Shown piece after piece: positions 35,584 to 47,844 of a DNA stretch of 64,000 bases; position 1 is the stretch's first letter, and every line of letters begins with the position of its first letter. Source of the DNA: Panagrolaimus kolymaensis (Eukaryota > Nematoda > Chromadorea > Rhabditida > Panagrolaimidae). The stretch covers positions 1,488,001-1,552,000 of the forward strand of contig JAJQJQ010000011.1 in assembly GCA_028622995.1 (NCBI GenBank), in the 5' to 3' direction. A model generated the notes under the pieces. It saw only the letters and a program-made list of their open reading frames with translations. It did not search any database and was not told the origin of the DNA. The translations under genes were made by a program, and so were the position numbers.

Positions 35584-38500
35584 TAAAAAAACAGAGGCTT
35601 CCATTTTTTCATTTGCTTAAAAAATATTCGTTCACTTTTTCTTTGTCACAATTTTTTTTTATTTCAAGCGCTTTCTTTCTTCATTGTTATAACTAGGCTG
35701 CTACAAAAAAAAGTTAATCAAATTCTTGTAATGTAATATCATCGCGTTTTCATTTTGCTCAAATATTATGTACCTTTTTGTGAAGAAGGTTGCACTTTCC
35801 ACAAAAATGAGATTCTAAAAAAAATACAAAAACGAGTACTTTTAAATTATTAAACCATATTCATTTTTTTATATTTATAATTTCGTTTTTTAATCTATTT
35901 TGTTATTATTGAAAATAAATAAAGCAATTAAAAATATTTTGGATTGGAAGTAAATTTTAGCAACTGAGGCTGTTGAATCTGCAAATGTTTTTATCAACGA
36001 TTTTTTTAGTTTTTTAAAAGGAGTAATTGCTTTGTCAATCTTATCTCCTTCTTCTTTTGTTGATACTTTTAGATTTAAAGCAATAAAAAAATACGTCCGA
36101 TGCTTTTTTTTTACAATTGAATATTCAAGTCAAAAATGAACAAATAAAAGCCAGCATTTTATAAATATAATTTTAAAATTAGTCTTTTTCCAGGAATCAC
36201 ACACACATGCTTTTTGATACAATTTAGATTTAAAATAGGCAAAAAGGAAATCCGGGATAAATAATTTTTTATATGTAATCCTCGATTTTAAAAAAAAATA
36301 TTAAAAAAGCAAGTTACCATAATCTCAATGTTTTTTTTTAATTTTCCAAACATGCAATATATAATTTTTAATCGTCATATCCTTTTTGCTGCTATCTTTT
36401 ATTTATAAGAACGAAGTGGGTTATGAGTAAATGAAACACAAAAAAATGAATGAATGAAAGTACACCTTCGTTCATAAAACCCTTTTCAGATAATAAAACT
36501 GAAAGTAATTTAAAAAAAGTTTTTTAAAATACAATTTTATTTTAATTTTAAAAATTGTGATTTCTTTTGTTATTAATTTTATATTTTGTATTTTTAACCT
36601 ATGACTATCTCGAAATACAAATAAACCACTTTCGTGGGAGTATTATGTTTTTCGTTGTTGTTGTTTCTGCTTTTGAAAGGTTTGACATAAGTGCTGTGAA
36701 AGCTTAAATTAACTGGGTCATTTTTTTTGTTTTTCACAAAAATATATGGTTAATATTGTTTGTTGGGATTATTTAATCTCTTAAAATTAATCGAATAACT
36801 AGGGCTTCTGAGCAAAATTGCAAATAATTTAATCTTTGAGAGGTCAATAAAATAAAAATTCTTTAAATTCAGATAATTTTTGCAAAAACACTAGTAGTAT
36901 TAATAAATATATTTTTACTAAACCATAAACTTTATTTTTATAGAGTTAAAAGGTTAAGGATTTTCACGGAGCATAAAAGAAGTATGAAAAAGAGCGTTTA
37001 TAATTTAGATTTTAATTTTTCCGATGTTATTTTTCTTGCTAAATGGCGCAGTTACACCTTTTGATTGTTTAACCTTTGATTCGTCCTTACATAAAATTCC
37101 ACGCTTCTATTAATTTTGATAAAAATAAAAAATTTCAAGATGTGTAAGACGCGGATTAAAATTGTCATTTCCTGTTGTTTTTGGATTAAGCGCCTACTGC
37201 TTTTTTTCCAAGCTTTCTTAATCATTATTTCAACTTTAGTTAATGATTATTACTGACGATATTATTCACCATCTTTTTTGTTTTTCTAAATGCTGGTATT
37301 ACATAAACGTGGTGATAAGCTTTTAGGCGGATGGATGATTCATCCAAAAAAATTGCGTCACAAACAAAAATATATTCCGAAAATTATATAATTTTATAAG
37401 GAAGTTTTATGCGAGGTTTATAAAATTGACACATTTTGCATGTTCTTTATTTGACAGTTGTTTACGCTAATTTCTCATTTCTCCATTCAAAAAATTTGCA
37501 AAGAACAAAATATTATAAAAATTAATTTATTTGTTTTAGAGGGCGTTTTGGGAAACATAATTTTTGGAGATTATTATGTGAATCTCAAAAATCTTTGGTT
37601 ATTGTAAAAATATAAAACAAGTTTGCTACGAAAAAATGACATAAAATTTTATTCTTTTCCAAATTTTTTATAATTAATTCATTAATTTTATGGACTTTAT
37701 TTGAAAGTTTTTGCTTTATAAAAGACATTTTTCTCTTAAACTTTTTTTTGAATTCCGAAAACTAATATCCTTTTTTTATAACAACTTAAAATTTATTTTC
37801 TTTCTAATATTTTTCATTTTATGGTTTTGTTATGATAGTTAAAAGTAAAATGCTATGCATTTTTTGTTTGCTTGAAATTGAAGATCTCTGACGTTTATAG
37901 CCTCGATTCTTTTATTGGTACAGAGGAGTATTACTGTAACTATCTCATTTCACCTATCACATAGTTAATTTTTTTGCCTTTAAAAATAAGCAAACAATAA
38001 AAAAAAATGAAAAATAAGAATATTGCAATTTGCAATAATTCTATTTTTGGTGGTAATAATTAAGACAATATTCTTGGAGGCGGTTGGTTGAAGTAATATT
38101 CATAAACTATTAATGCCTTCTTCCTTCCTAATAATAATAAATCCTCATAAAAATAGCTTCCTATTGTTTTTTAAATAACAAATTTTTAAGTAAATGTAGC
38201 TTTGCTTTTTGTAGGAAGGAAAAAGCCATTTATGGTTCATTTTCTCGCATACATTTATTTACCAGATTTTTATTGCCATTTTTAGCTTTGCTTCGAATTC
38301 CAGGAAAAGATTTTGGCAGCATCATCGGCTTTAAAAAATGAGAGTATATAAAAAAGCTTTTAAATCCTTTAATGAGTCGTTAAAAAAATGTTTCAGATAA
38401 AAAATTTTAATATATAAAAACTGACGTTGACGTTTTATTTTTTTGTTGAAGTGTTAAATTTGAACCCAAAGCTGAGGGTGGATCTAACTCGTTTTTCTTC

Positions 38501-39009
38501 TTTTTTCACCACCGCCTTCAAATGAGGCAGCGGTGGCGTGAAAAGTTTGTGCTTTTCTCATTTAAAAAAATATTTTTATTAAAAAGAAAGTTTTGTATTA
38601 CTTACTCTGTATTTTTTCTTTCTCCCTTTTTTGAGCGTCATTTTTAAGATACTCGTAATGTATTTTTTTTTTATTTGAAAAACATTGTTCCGCCTTTTAT
38701 CCTTGTCTTAGGGAATAAGTCAAAGAAAATAGGAAAGATATTTGATTCTTGGTTGATGCGTTTTAGCCTCAGGCTTGGCTGCTGCCATCCATCCTTCATT
38801 AACGATAAATTTCTTCTATTCTTTAGTTTGTTGTTAGCTTTTTAAAATGTGTTTTTATTAAATTTGATTATCGCGTCCTTTAAGACCACATTTTTTTGTT
38901 ATAAAAGCTCGCGTTTTTTGATTACAAATTTTTTGAACACTGGTTTCAAAAATCATTATTGGCTAGCAAATTTCAGGGTCCATTTTTTAAATATTTTTTT
39001 AAAGAAATC
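35584..39009. other. 3.4 kb gene-poor region
   Basis: AT-rich, with no open frame of protein character on either strand. An imperfect GC-rich hairpin (CACCACCGCC ... GGCAGCGGTGGCG) lies at about 38505-38545. A consensus TATA box (TATAAAAG, 38900-38907) precedes the next gene. Confidence 0.45.
38900..38907 (+). promoter_or_regulatory. TATA box
   Basis: TATAAAAG about 110 bases before the ATG at 39010, with AAATTTCAG at about 38969-38977 as a possible leader splice acceptor between them. Confidence 0.5.
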
Positions 39010-39810
39010 ATGAGTGTATCCACCACAATTATTACAGTATCTTTACTTTGTATTATGCTTGCATCAGCTGCAATTGCTTCACCCGTTTATTGGTTGGATT
39101 TAGAAAAGCAATTACTTTATTCATTTGATGACCCAGAAATGATTCGATATGCTTCACATATTGAAGATAGTCATAAACAGCCCGTGAGTTATTTTGTTAT
39201 TAAAAATCTTTCGACCTCTTTGCTACAAAAAAAGTTTATCATTGAACCATCTTTAAAAAGTTTGGGTTAAAAAAATTTGGTCCATTATATTCGCTTTTTA
39301 TTTCCCCTCATACTTCCTGTAACACGTATTGCCTGTTTACTAACAATAGAAGTTACTAATAAATAATTAATAATTATTAGATATTAGTGATTCCAAATTA
39401 AACCTATTTTATCCGTCATCATAATTAGAAATAAATGAAGTGTATGTGAAATTTGACACTTTCTAAAGAAGGCATTTGACATGTTTTTTTACATGCAAAA
39501 AATTAATTTTAAAATATAAATTTTTTTTGCTCGCTTTGCAAGTTTCTTTCCCACTTTTATAATTCTAAATTTAACCTTTTCAAATGCTTATTTAAATTTT
39601 AGCTAAAAAAAAGTGTGTTTTGAATCTTAATTTTTTATTTTTAAAAGTTGTAGTTTCTAAAGAATTTTTTAAAGATGTGTTACTAAAAATAAAATGTTTT
39701 AAATTTAGATTTATGATATTTCTGCCATCGCTAAACGTATAAATGAACATCCAGCAACATTCCCATTAACTCGTGCCCTAAACCTTCGACGTCTTGCTCG
39801 CACACGTTAA
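39010..39810 (+). CDS. small secreted protein, possible peptide precursor
   Basis: Two exons (39010-39183, 39709-39810) join in phase 0 to 91 residues. A clear signal peptide (TTIITVSLLCIMLASAAIAS) is followed by PVYWLDLEKQLLYSFDDPEM and, in exon 2, AIAKRINEHPATFPLTRALN ending in a basic RRLARTR. The only dibasic sites are AKR and RR. Both exon junctions are consensus (CCC|GTGAGT, TTTAG|AT). A TATA box lies upstream, as often seen for highly or cell-specifically expressed genes. No cysteine is present, so disulfide-rich defence peptides are excluded. I do not recognise the family; processing to a neuropeptide is plausible but unproven. Confidence 0.72.
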
Positions 39811-40863
39811 AAAACACATATGATTGACACTAAACACGCCATTACTTCATGTCAACAGCGACGACAACCAAACCACAAAAATCCGACCTTTTTAAACTAT
39901 TTTCTTATTTTTGTATTCTCTTGTTAGAAAAATTTTATATAATCAAGCATAAAATGGGTTTTTTGTAGAAGAAAAAATACACATGATCTTTTAAATCTTT
40001 TTTGTTTCGTTAAAATGTTACAATTTTCTCGATCTCTTCGAAGGCATTCAAGCCGAATGTAATTTCTTGTTCGTCAAATTATGCGACATCACTAATTCAT
40101 CGAGAGCCTCAAATTTTATGGGTTTCAAAAAGCATTAAATTTGTTTAAACATTCGGAATATGTTAATGCAAGCAATATATGTTTCATAGGGAAAATCAAC
40201 TAAGAAAGTAAAAGTGACAAACACATAGACGAAAGCATTCAATCTTCTGCTATTCAGCTAACTAATAAAATCTTTGCTTCAAACAAAAGCCACTACTGTA
40301 GTGACTCTTTTCTTCTGAACGCTTGTTTTTTTCCTCGATGTATTCCCTCAGCGTTATTAGTCGTCTCGGTTTATCTATAACAAAAAATACAGCATTTTAA
40401 ATGTAACAATAACAAAGAAAACGGGGTTTCTTTCTTAAGGGAATTCAAAACTTTATAAATAAATTATTATAAAGTAACTAAAGTCAAAATTTCATAAATC
40501 ATCATTTCTGTGTAGGCTTTTAATAAAGCCTTTTTAATGCTAACGAAACTGACTCCCTCTTGATTACCCGTTTTTACGAATAATAAATAAGTGTACATAA
40601 AATTTGATACTTATTTATTATTTAAAAAAATTCTCAAAAAGTCATATTCCATTCAATTAAATTTGGATTGAAAACAGTCATCAAGTTCTCACTTTTTTTA
40701 TTCATAAAAGTTTAATTCAATTCAAAGCAATTATAGCTTCATTTTTATCTTTGATAACTTTGCTTGTATTTTTAAAAAGCACGTGAGAAAATTTTAAATC
40801 AACAAAAAATTTTGAAATTTTTCTTAATATCTTAATTTTGCACTTTTTTTCAACAAAAAAGTG
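39811..40863. other. intergenic region, no gene seen
   Basis: AT-rich with a moderately GC-richer patch at 40020-40130. No frame with recognisable protein and no repeat identified. Confidence 0.4.
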
Positions 40864-42128
40864 ATGTCTTCGTTTGAAAAACCATTTGTGGATTTTCGAT
40901 TTTGGATTGAAGTCGTTGATTCATTTAATTCCACGATTGGGCTATTTTTAAATTCTTTATTGCTTTATTTAATTGTTTATAAAACTAGCGAGAGAATGAA
41001 TGATTATCGACCAATTTTAATTCAAAATGGTTTGGTTGACGTTTTATATAATGTTGTTGGATTTTTTGTTAAAGCGGTTAGTTTATTTTTTGGTTAAAAC
41101 TATGAAGAGCATTTCTTGAGAAAAAAAACTCTTTTAACTAACTATCTTGTCACGTAAACGTAGCCAAGTTAGGTATTTCGAGAGAGTGTCAAAAAACTTT
41201 TTTTGAAATATTAAAATTTTTAGTAAATTTTTTTTATAGCAAATTGATTCCAAAAATGGTTGTTTTTATATGATGTGTACGGGCTTTTTTGCAAACATCG
41301 CGACACCATGGAATAATATTTTCATTCATTTTTGGGTTTTTTCTCTGTTTTATTGTCTCACTTCAATCCCAGTTCAATTTATTTATCGATACTTTTTAAT
41401 CGTTCATGAACGAAAACTTTCTTTAATGAAATATTTTGGAATTCTTGCATTCCCAACTTTGTTGGCTTTAATTTATGCCATAACCGATACCTATGTTTTT
41501 CGATATAAACCTGAAACACATGGAATTTTGGCACTTCAATTAGCGGAAGATAAATTTTATTATTCTGGTATTCCAAATTTTGTTGTGGCTGATATTCGCT
41601 CGCTGGAATTACAACTTCAATTTGGATATTCATATCTTTTGGTCACGGCATCGTATGTAACAATATTTTACGCAAATTATAAAATTTATAAAAAGATTTT
41701 GGAAATGAAAAGTCAAATGACTGCAAATTCTTTTAAATTACAAAAACAAATGACTTTTACACTTTTAGCACAAGTAAGCTGTTGCTTCAAATAGGCTTAC
41801 TCTATTTTTGTGGAATTTTTAGGCAATAGTTCCGAGTATAATTTGCATAATTCCAATTGGAGCTGCTTTAACAATGGCAGTAATTAGAGAAAATATTCCT
41901 GGTGTTGGGCAAATTATATCTCTTATATGTTCGTGAATACCTATGGTAAATCCATTAACTACGATAATCGTAATAAGCAAATATCGTAAAACTTGTACAC
42001 AATTTGTAAAAAAGTGGCTGCGTTTTAAAAAAACATCGCCACAAATTTCTTATGTTCCATCTGATATCAGCACATCCCATATTCGACGCTTACCAACTGT
42101 TATAAATAAAGAAGGTCGTCGCAATTAG
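40864..42128 (+). pseudogene. nematode chemoreceptor-type 7TM GPCR with one in-frame nonsense codon
   Basis: Three exons (40864-41076, 41240-41773, 41823-42128) would encode about 350 residues. The protein has seven hydrophobic segments, e.g. TIGLFLNSLLLYLIVYKTSE (TM1), LVDVLYNVVGFF, FSLFYCLTSIPVQFIYRYFL and the TM7 block IPMVNPLTTIIVISKYR, which resembles the str/srh-type serpentine receptors. At 41934-41936 a TGA interrupts codon 287 (ICS-stop-IPMVNPL), exactly where these receptors normally have Trp (TGG). The frame is otherwise intact to TAG at 42126-42128, so the lesion looks young: a polymorphic null, an assembly error, or a recent pseudogene. Truncation would remove TM7. AATAAA at 42177-42182. 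Confidence 0.8.
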
Positions 42129-42416
42129 GAAAGCCTAATTTTGTTGAAAGCAGTAATACTTAATTTTGGGTAGCAAAATAAATATTTATTAACTTGAATT
42201 TAGTCATTTTAAAGATAAAAGGCTCAATATTAAACATACAAAAATGACGACAAATTTTTTAAGGATTTTTGAACCTTAAAGCATGAAAATAAAAACAGAC
42301 AAGACCAATTTTTGCTTCAAAAAACCATATCCCTTAATCAATGAATTACTCTCCACTAGTTTTAAATTTTATTTATAAAAAAGCAGTTAATTACCTTTCA
42401 TTATAACCTTTAACAA
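42129..42416. other. spacer
   Basis: 3' flank of the receptor gene; nothing else seen. Confidence 0.4.
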
Positions 42417-44580
42417 GGGCTTTGGGGCCCCCCTTCGGTGGTCCCTCGTAACATTTTTATTAACAAACATAAACACTTTTCGAAAACAAACATAACACTT
42501 TCCATTAACAAAAATAACGTTAGGGAATTTTTTGTTTTAAAAAAGGATGAAAAAAGAGAGATGTTTAAGAGATAATAGTTTATGATAAATCTGGTGTGAG
42601 TATAAAAGAAGGTGGGAATTTCTGATGGTAACCGTGTGACTGTTAAAGAAACTTGGCCTAAACACACAACTTTTTTTTTAAATATCGTATTATTTATTAA
42701 GTCAAACATTTTGAAACGCGCAAACATGAAATTCCATATGGCGCGCAAATTTTAACCACTGTTTTAATCTAATTCAATTTATTTTCACATGTTTGAAATC
42801 AACACTTTAAAATACCTTTACGTATGAACTTTCATTCCATTTCTTTACTGAAGTATCACTACTTTAATAATTCTTCGGGTTGCTTACACCAAATTTAAAT
42901 ACAATTTAAATGTGGCTTCGCCCCCAACGCAAGCGTTACTTCTCATCAAAACTCCAACATTTTAAAACGCACAAACTTGAAATTCAATTTGGAGCCCAAT
43001 TTTAATCACAACATTAATGGGCTTCGCCCCGAACGAAAATATAGCTTTTCATTCTTTCACAATGCGGGTTTCGTTTTAAACATTTTGGCTCATCTCTCAT
43101 GTTCATCCTTTCTACTTCCATCAGTACTCTTTACCTTCACTCTATTTTCAAAATTACCGTTAGACCCTCCGGGTCCGATCCGATCCATTTTCATGTTTCC
43201 ATTACCAATTATTGTATTTCTAAAATCACCTTTTTATAAATCGGGGAGCATCTTGATTCTTCGATCTCGTTTTTCATTTTGAAGATATACGTTATCATCC
43301 TTCGAAGCCCATCTTCATTACTCGATTCTCGGGTTCACATACTTCCACATTCTTAATTGCAATTAATTTCTCTTTAATTCCCCAAACATCTTCAAATTTT
43401 ACTATAACACTTTATTCCATTTCACTTCAAAAAATTATTTAAATCGCGCTTTTCTTAAAACGCCCTCCGGCAAACCATCTCATCATGCACAATTATTTCG
43501 TCAACCATAAGTCTACGTTTCTAATCAAACTACAGTAAAACATCTCGAAAAGAAAATTTACGTTTCCAAAAAAGCACTCGATTCTTCCTTTCGACACTCG
43601 CAAAGAGAAACATTCGCGTCGAGATTTTTTTCGATTATGCAAATTTAAAACGCATGTCCTGTTCGACCATCTCGTTTCCGATAAACGAAATTCACATATT
43701 CGTAATTAGCGTAAAAAACTGCATAGGACGTGCTAGACACATTTCAATTTGCTAGGGGACACCAAATCTACAAACAGACAGACATACATTCTCGCTTTAC
43801 ATAGGTAGACAAGATATATGAAGGGGCCTGCCTACGGCAGTCCCCACACGTTACATTTATTTAATTTTACAATTACACATCGGGCCCTCATCTCGTCTTC
43901 CAGCTTCCATCCCCTACGGGGAGCATTTTACATTAGTTCATTTCTATTTACAAACTGGCCCTTCGGGCCACACAATCCATTCTCGGGTTCCATTCCACAC
44001 TTTCACCTTTTCAAATTCAATTTCATTACAGCCGAAAATCAACAAAGGCCCTTTGGGCCTCATCTTTCATATCCCTTATGGACACATCGAGGTTCATCTC
44101 CACATTCATTTTAAATTTTACTTAGGCCCTGCGGGCCTCATTTCCCATTTCCATCTTCCAAAATCAATAATTATTTTAAAAATACAAAAAAAACATTTTC
44201 ATTAAACACCTTCCAACACCTCCACACATACATGCATCTCTGCACCATCACCAAATCCACCAAATATGCATTCTTTCAAAACTCACAATAAAAAAAATCA
44301 CACAACGAAATTCACCTTCAAAACGCAAACGACAAAGAACTCGCTTTCTCCCTTTCATCAAACACAAAGAGAAACATTCGCTTTAAGAATTTTTTCAATA
44401 TGCAAATCTTCAAACCTCAATATCATATGCATATCTCTTTACCCGAAGCTCGAAACCCACATTTTTGGAATCAGCATCAAAAACTACATCAGACTGTACA
44501 ATCACATTTTCAAAAAACAGCGGACAACCCACAGACAGACATAGTCAATTCAATTTACAAGGGTAGAAAAACAGCCTTTT
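42417..44580. repeat. compound interspersed repeat with GC-hairpin clusters
   Basis: Sequence unlike its surroundings: C/T-biased, with many short GC palindromes (GGCCCTTCGGGCC at about 43967, GGCCCTTTGGGCC 44048, GGCCCTGCGGGCC 44124, CCCCTACGGGGA 43911). Two related units are visible. The first runs about 42417-43815 and the second about 43818-44578. Both begin with a GGGGCC hairpin and GTAACATTT/GTTACATTT, share AAAGAGAAACATTCGC and TATGCAAAT blocks, and end with CAGACAGACATA and a TTTACATAGGTAGA/TTTACAAGGGTAGA tail. A further ~65-base direct repeat is at about 42702-42770 and 42949-43017. No coding frame. Probably a non-autonomous transposable element, class unknown. Confidence 0.65.
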
Positions 44581-45051
44581 ACTGAATCTTTGTATTTCTA
44601 AAAATTTTAAAGGACAAAGAAAAAACGAAATATCAATGTCTCTGGCCTTTAGTTAGAACACTAAGATGGGAGTCGTCGTCGCCGTCATGCAGCAGCAGTA
44701 GTTAAAATTGACATTGATTCTATTCTATTTTATTCTCCCAAAAATGGGAGAAGACAACATTAAACGGGACACAAAAAAAAATAGAAAGAAATACGAAATG
44801 GAAAGAAAAAAATGAGCCCTTCAAAAACATTGAATTCTTTTGACGCGTGTGCGTCGTCTCATTTTCTTCTTCATTTACCCATTTACTTTCAACTTTTTTT
44901 CTACTGCTCATTTTATTTTTTCATCTTTATATTTATTATTATTTGTTCTCTTAAATAATTAGTTTTTTTTCTAAACTTACAAAAAATTCTTGTGGATTTT
45001 TTATACTGTGATATATTTTATTTTATGATGGTTTCGTAGTGATGTTAAAAA
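44581..45051. promoter_or_regulatory. upstream region of the surface-protein gene
   Basis: Contains the second copy of the 21-base element (44840-44860), a small hairpin TTCTCCCAAAAATGGGAGAA at 44730-44749, and AT-rich sequence to the start codon. Confidence 0.4.
44840..44860. promoter_or_regulatory. 21-base element, copy 2
   Basis: Identical to 15999-16019, including the core TGCGTCGTCTC, in the same orientation. Lies about 190 bases before the ATG at 45052. Confidence 0.4.
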
Positions 45052-47844
45052 ATGAAAATTTTATGGAATTTTATATATTTTATTATTTTTATTATTTTGG
45101 GACAATTTCATTTTTGTGAAAGTATAAAACAAAAATCTCAATCGGTATTATTTCCATTAAAAAATAATTCTTTGCCATGTCGATTCCCAGTAACGGGAGA
45201 ATTTTATCTTGAAGATGGAGGGCAAAGAATTATAAAAATTGATGTAAGCCATTTTGAAACCAAAGGTGATTGTGTTCGAGCTGGATCAAAGGATTTTTTT
45301 GTTGTTCGAAGAAAAAGGTAAGATTACTTTGGAAATATAAACTAAAAAATTACATGAGAGAATAGTTTTTTTATCACAGCATGAGTTTTAAGTGTTCGAA
45401 TTTTTTTGTGACATTTTCTTTTTTTGTTGTATGTCTTGTTTTTTGTATTTGATTGATTACTTGAGAAACAATTGCATAGATTTTAATCGATTTAAAGGAG
45501 AAAAAATATTTGGACAATTTGACTTTGATTTTTACCAAAATTTCTAACTAAAGTAGTGAACATTAAATTTTCTTTTGTGATTAAAAAAATTTGATAATAG
45601 TTTTAATTTAAAATAAGGCAAGCCAAAAAACTTAATAAGCGTGATTTTAAGATTTTTTTTAATTCCAACTTTCAGAATTATAATTTTTATAATTTTTTCT
45701 AATTGAAGGTCTAAGCACACAAAAAAAAGAAAATTAACTAAGCAACAATTTGAATTAATTTTCTCCTTTCATCATCATAATTTATTTATTTGATAACAAG
45801 GAAAAAAACAGGTTAAATACCTTTTCTTTTTTCAGTGAGACCGACACATGTTATCGATGTATTCTGTTTTCAACCCTTCATAAAAATGTAATTCGATTTA
45901 AACAAAGTAAGCAACAATTTTAAAAAAAGGTCACAAGAAATTTTTTTTTTTTACATTTTAGGCTTATGCGTTCGAGATGATATTGATTTGGAAGGGCTTT
46001 GTCGACAAATTGCGGGTGATTCGCCACTTTACACAATGTTCAATAGTAATTTTTTAAAGTGGCATTTCTTTGTATTTTGATATTTTAATTTATAGCGAAT
46101 CCAACACCAATAGCATGTCCAATTCCAATGCCCGCAAGTTTTGCATATTCAATTTCATCAGGTTTTTGTCGAAATGATGGACTTTCAATGATTGATGAAT
46201 GTTCGGTTCCAAATCGATTTAGATTATCATTTGTTTCATGTCCACATGCAACTAAAAGTATTACACATGGTAGTGACATGTTTCTCTTCTTTCTATAGAC
46301 ATTGAAGGTTATAATTTTTAGATGAAGCATATGAATGCATTGCAGATTGGAACCATTATAGCACTTATTATCTCGCTGCCCGAGTTGTTGGAAATCCATT
46401 TAATCCAGCACTAGGTGATTTTCGTTGTTTTATTGTTGATCAAGCCACCAATCGAATTGGAATGTCAGCTGATAGCAGTTGTTTAGAATTAACAGCTTTA
46501 GATCGAGCTTCTGTTGTTTTAACTTATTCAAGCTGTAAGTTTTTTGGATGTAACTTTATTTTTGTGCTAAGAGCTTAGATTTCAGCTGAGCGTCCAAAAC
46601 CTTCATGCACGTTTCCACATGTAATTCGTGGATTTGCTGATTGGATTTCGGTGACTACGGGAAATACAATTAAAATAAACAAAGGTCGTTGGACTGAAAT
46701 TTCCCCGGATGGTGATACTCAAGTTAAAGCTTTTTGCGTTCACAGCGAAGACGATTTATTTGTTGTTAAAAAAACTTCTGGATGCAATACAGGAATTTCA
46801 TGCATTAAAGTGAGGTTTTTTTGTTGAAACAATTTATTCAAATCACGTTATCATATTTGTCATTTTTTATTTGACAAATACCATGAGTTTAATAACATTC
46901 TTTAAATTCTTTTGATTAATTTACCATGAGATTTTAATGAGGAAAGAAGAGCCCAAACTTGTTTTTTCTTACCCATTTTTAAGTTCAAATAATTTTTTAA
47001 TTTTAGACTCGTAAACATTCTCAAGATGTAATTAGCGTTTCAACCATACCCATGGCTGCAGCAGATATGGAATTATGTAAAAAACTCCAAGCGAGTGAAC
47101 AAACTGTTTTCTCATTTGATATGTTAATCAAAAATGATCATGTGGTAAGTTTAAATTGGAAATCAGGTAGCAAGAATACAGTGGAAGCTTAATCATATTT
47201 GACTTGTTTGACCAAGCCATTTTCAAAGCTTATTTTAAATGAAAATTTTCTTTAGGAGAAATGCCCATATGAAGGTTTACTTTTCTCTGAAAAATGTTCA
47301 AAGCCATTATTAACTGTGGGATGTGATGTTTCAACCCGCATGAATTTAACTGATATTTGTTCTGTACGCTTTCCAAATTCTCGCACAGATGTCGCAATTA
47401 CAGAATCTCTTGTTTGTCGTGCAAGCTTTAGAATTAAAAATGAAACATTTCTTATTGCATCTAGTCGTCGACGTTTTTTGTGTCTTGTAAGCAACAACAT
47501 TTTCTTTGTAATAATGTATTTGGACTTTTTCAGAAATTTTGGTTAAAAAGCCATGATAGTCTTGTCGTGGATACTTATTCAGATACCGCATGCTTCAATG
47601 AAGCTTTGGAACTCTCTAAAAGACTTCCAGAGCGTTTTGAAATTGTACAAACAGGTAAATAAACTTCAAGCCCTTAAACTTACACAAAATAGTTTTTTTT
47701 CCAGCCGGATGTCCTTCAAAAGCAGCAAATCTTATCAAATTTTTACTTCCAAATCCTTCATCTTCTTCGACCTCATTTTATAATAAATTTAATATCATTA
47801 TTATCATCTTTTTAGCATGTTTAATTTTAGTGTTTTTAGTTTAA
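45052..47844 (+). CDS. cysteine-rich cell-surface protein, GPI-anchored or membrane-tailed
   Basis: Ten exons (45052-45317, 45836-45906, 45962-46045, 46096-46257, 46322-46534, 46586-46809, 47007-47144, 47256-47486, 47534-47654, 47705-47844) join in frame to 549 residues. A signal peptide (FIYFIIFIILGQFHFCES) is followed by several repeated Cys-rich modules. Recurrent patterns are CRFPVTGEFYLEDGG, SCTFPHVIRGFADWISVTTG (module starts), DTCYRCILFSTLHKNVI and CADW-like ECIADWNHYSTYYLAARVVG. This layout matches the ecdysozoan surface proteins annotated with DUF7042-DUF7045, as I recall them. The C-terminus is Ser-rich then a hydrophobic end (FNIIIIIFLACLILVFLV) without cytoplasmic residues, as in GPI signals. 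Function unknown. AATAAA at 47891-47896. Confidence 0.82.

Noticed and set aside
35584..39009. possible undetected gene in the 3.4 kb gap
   Set aside because: Both strands were read; no exon-like frame bounded by splice sites, no tRNA-like fold and no known microRNA seed with hairpin was found.
43818..44114. 98-codon frame in the GC-hairpin repeat
   Set aside because: Pro/His/Phe-rich translation of repeat DNA with no conserved domain.
45367..45376. TATCACAGC, the seed of the miR-2 family
   Set aside because: Bases after the seed do not match miR-2 and no hairpin partner is visible nearby.
47252..47591. overlapping antisense frames in the surface-protein gene
   Set aside because: They mirror exon 8-9 coding sequence and carry no recognisable domain.
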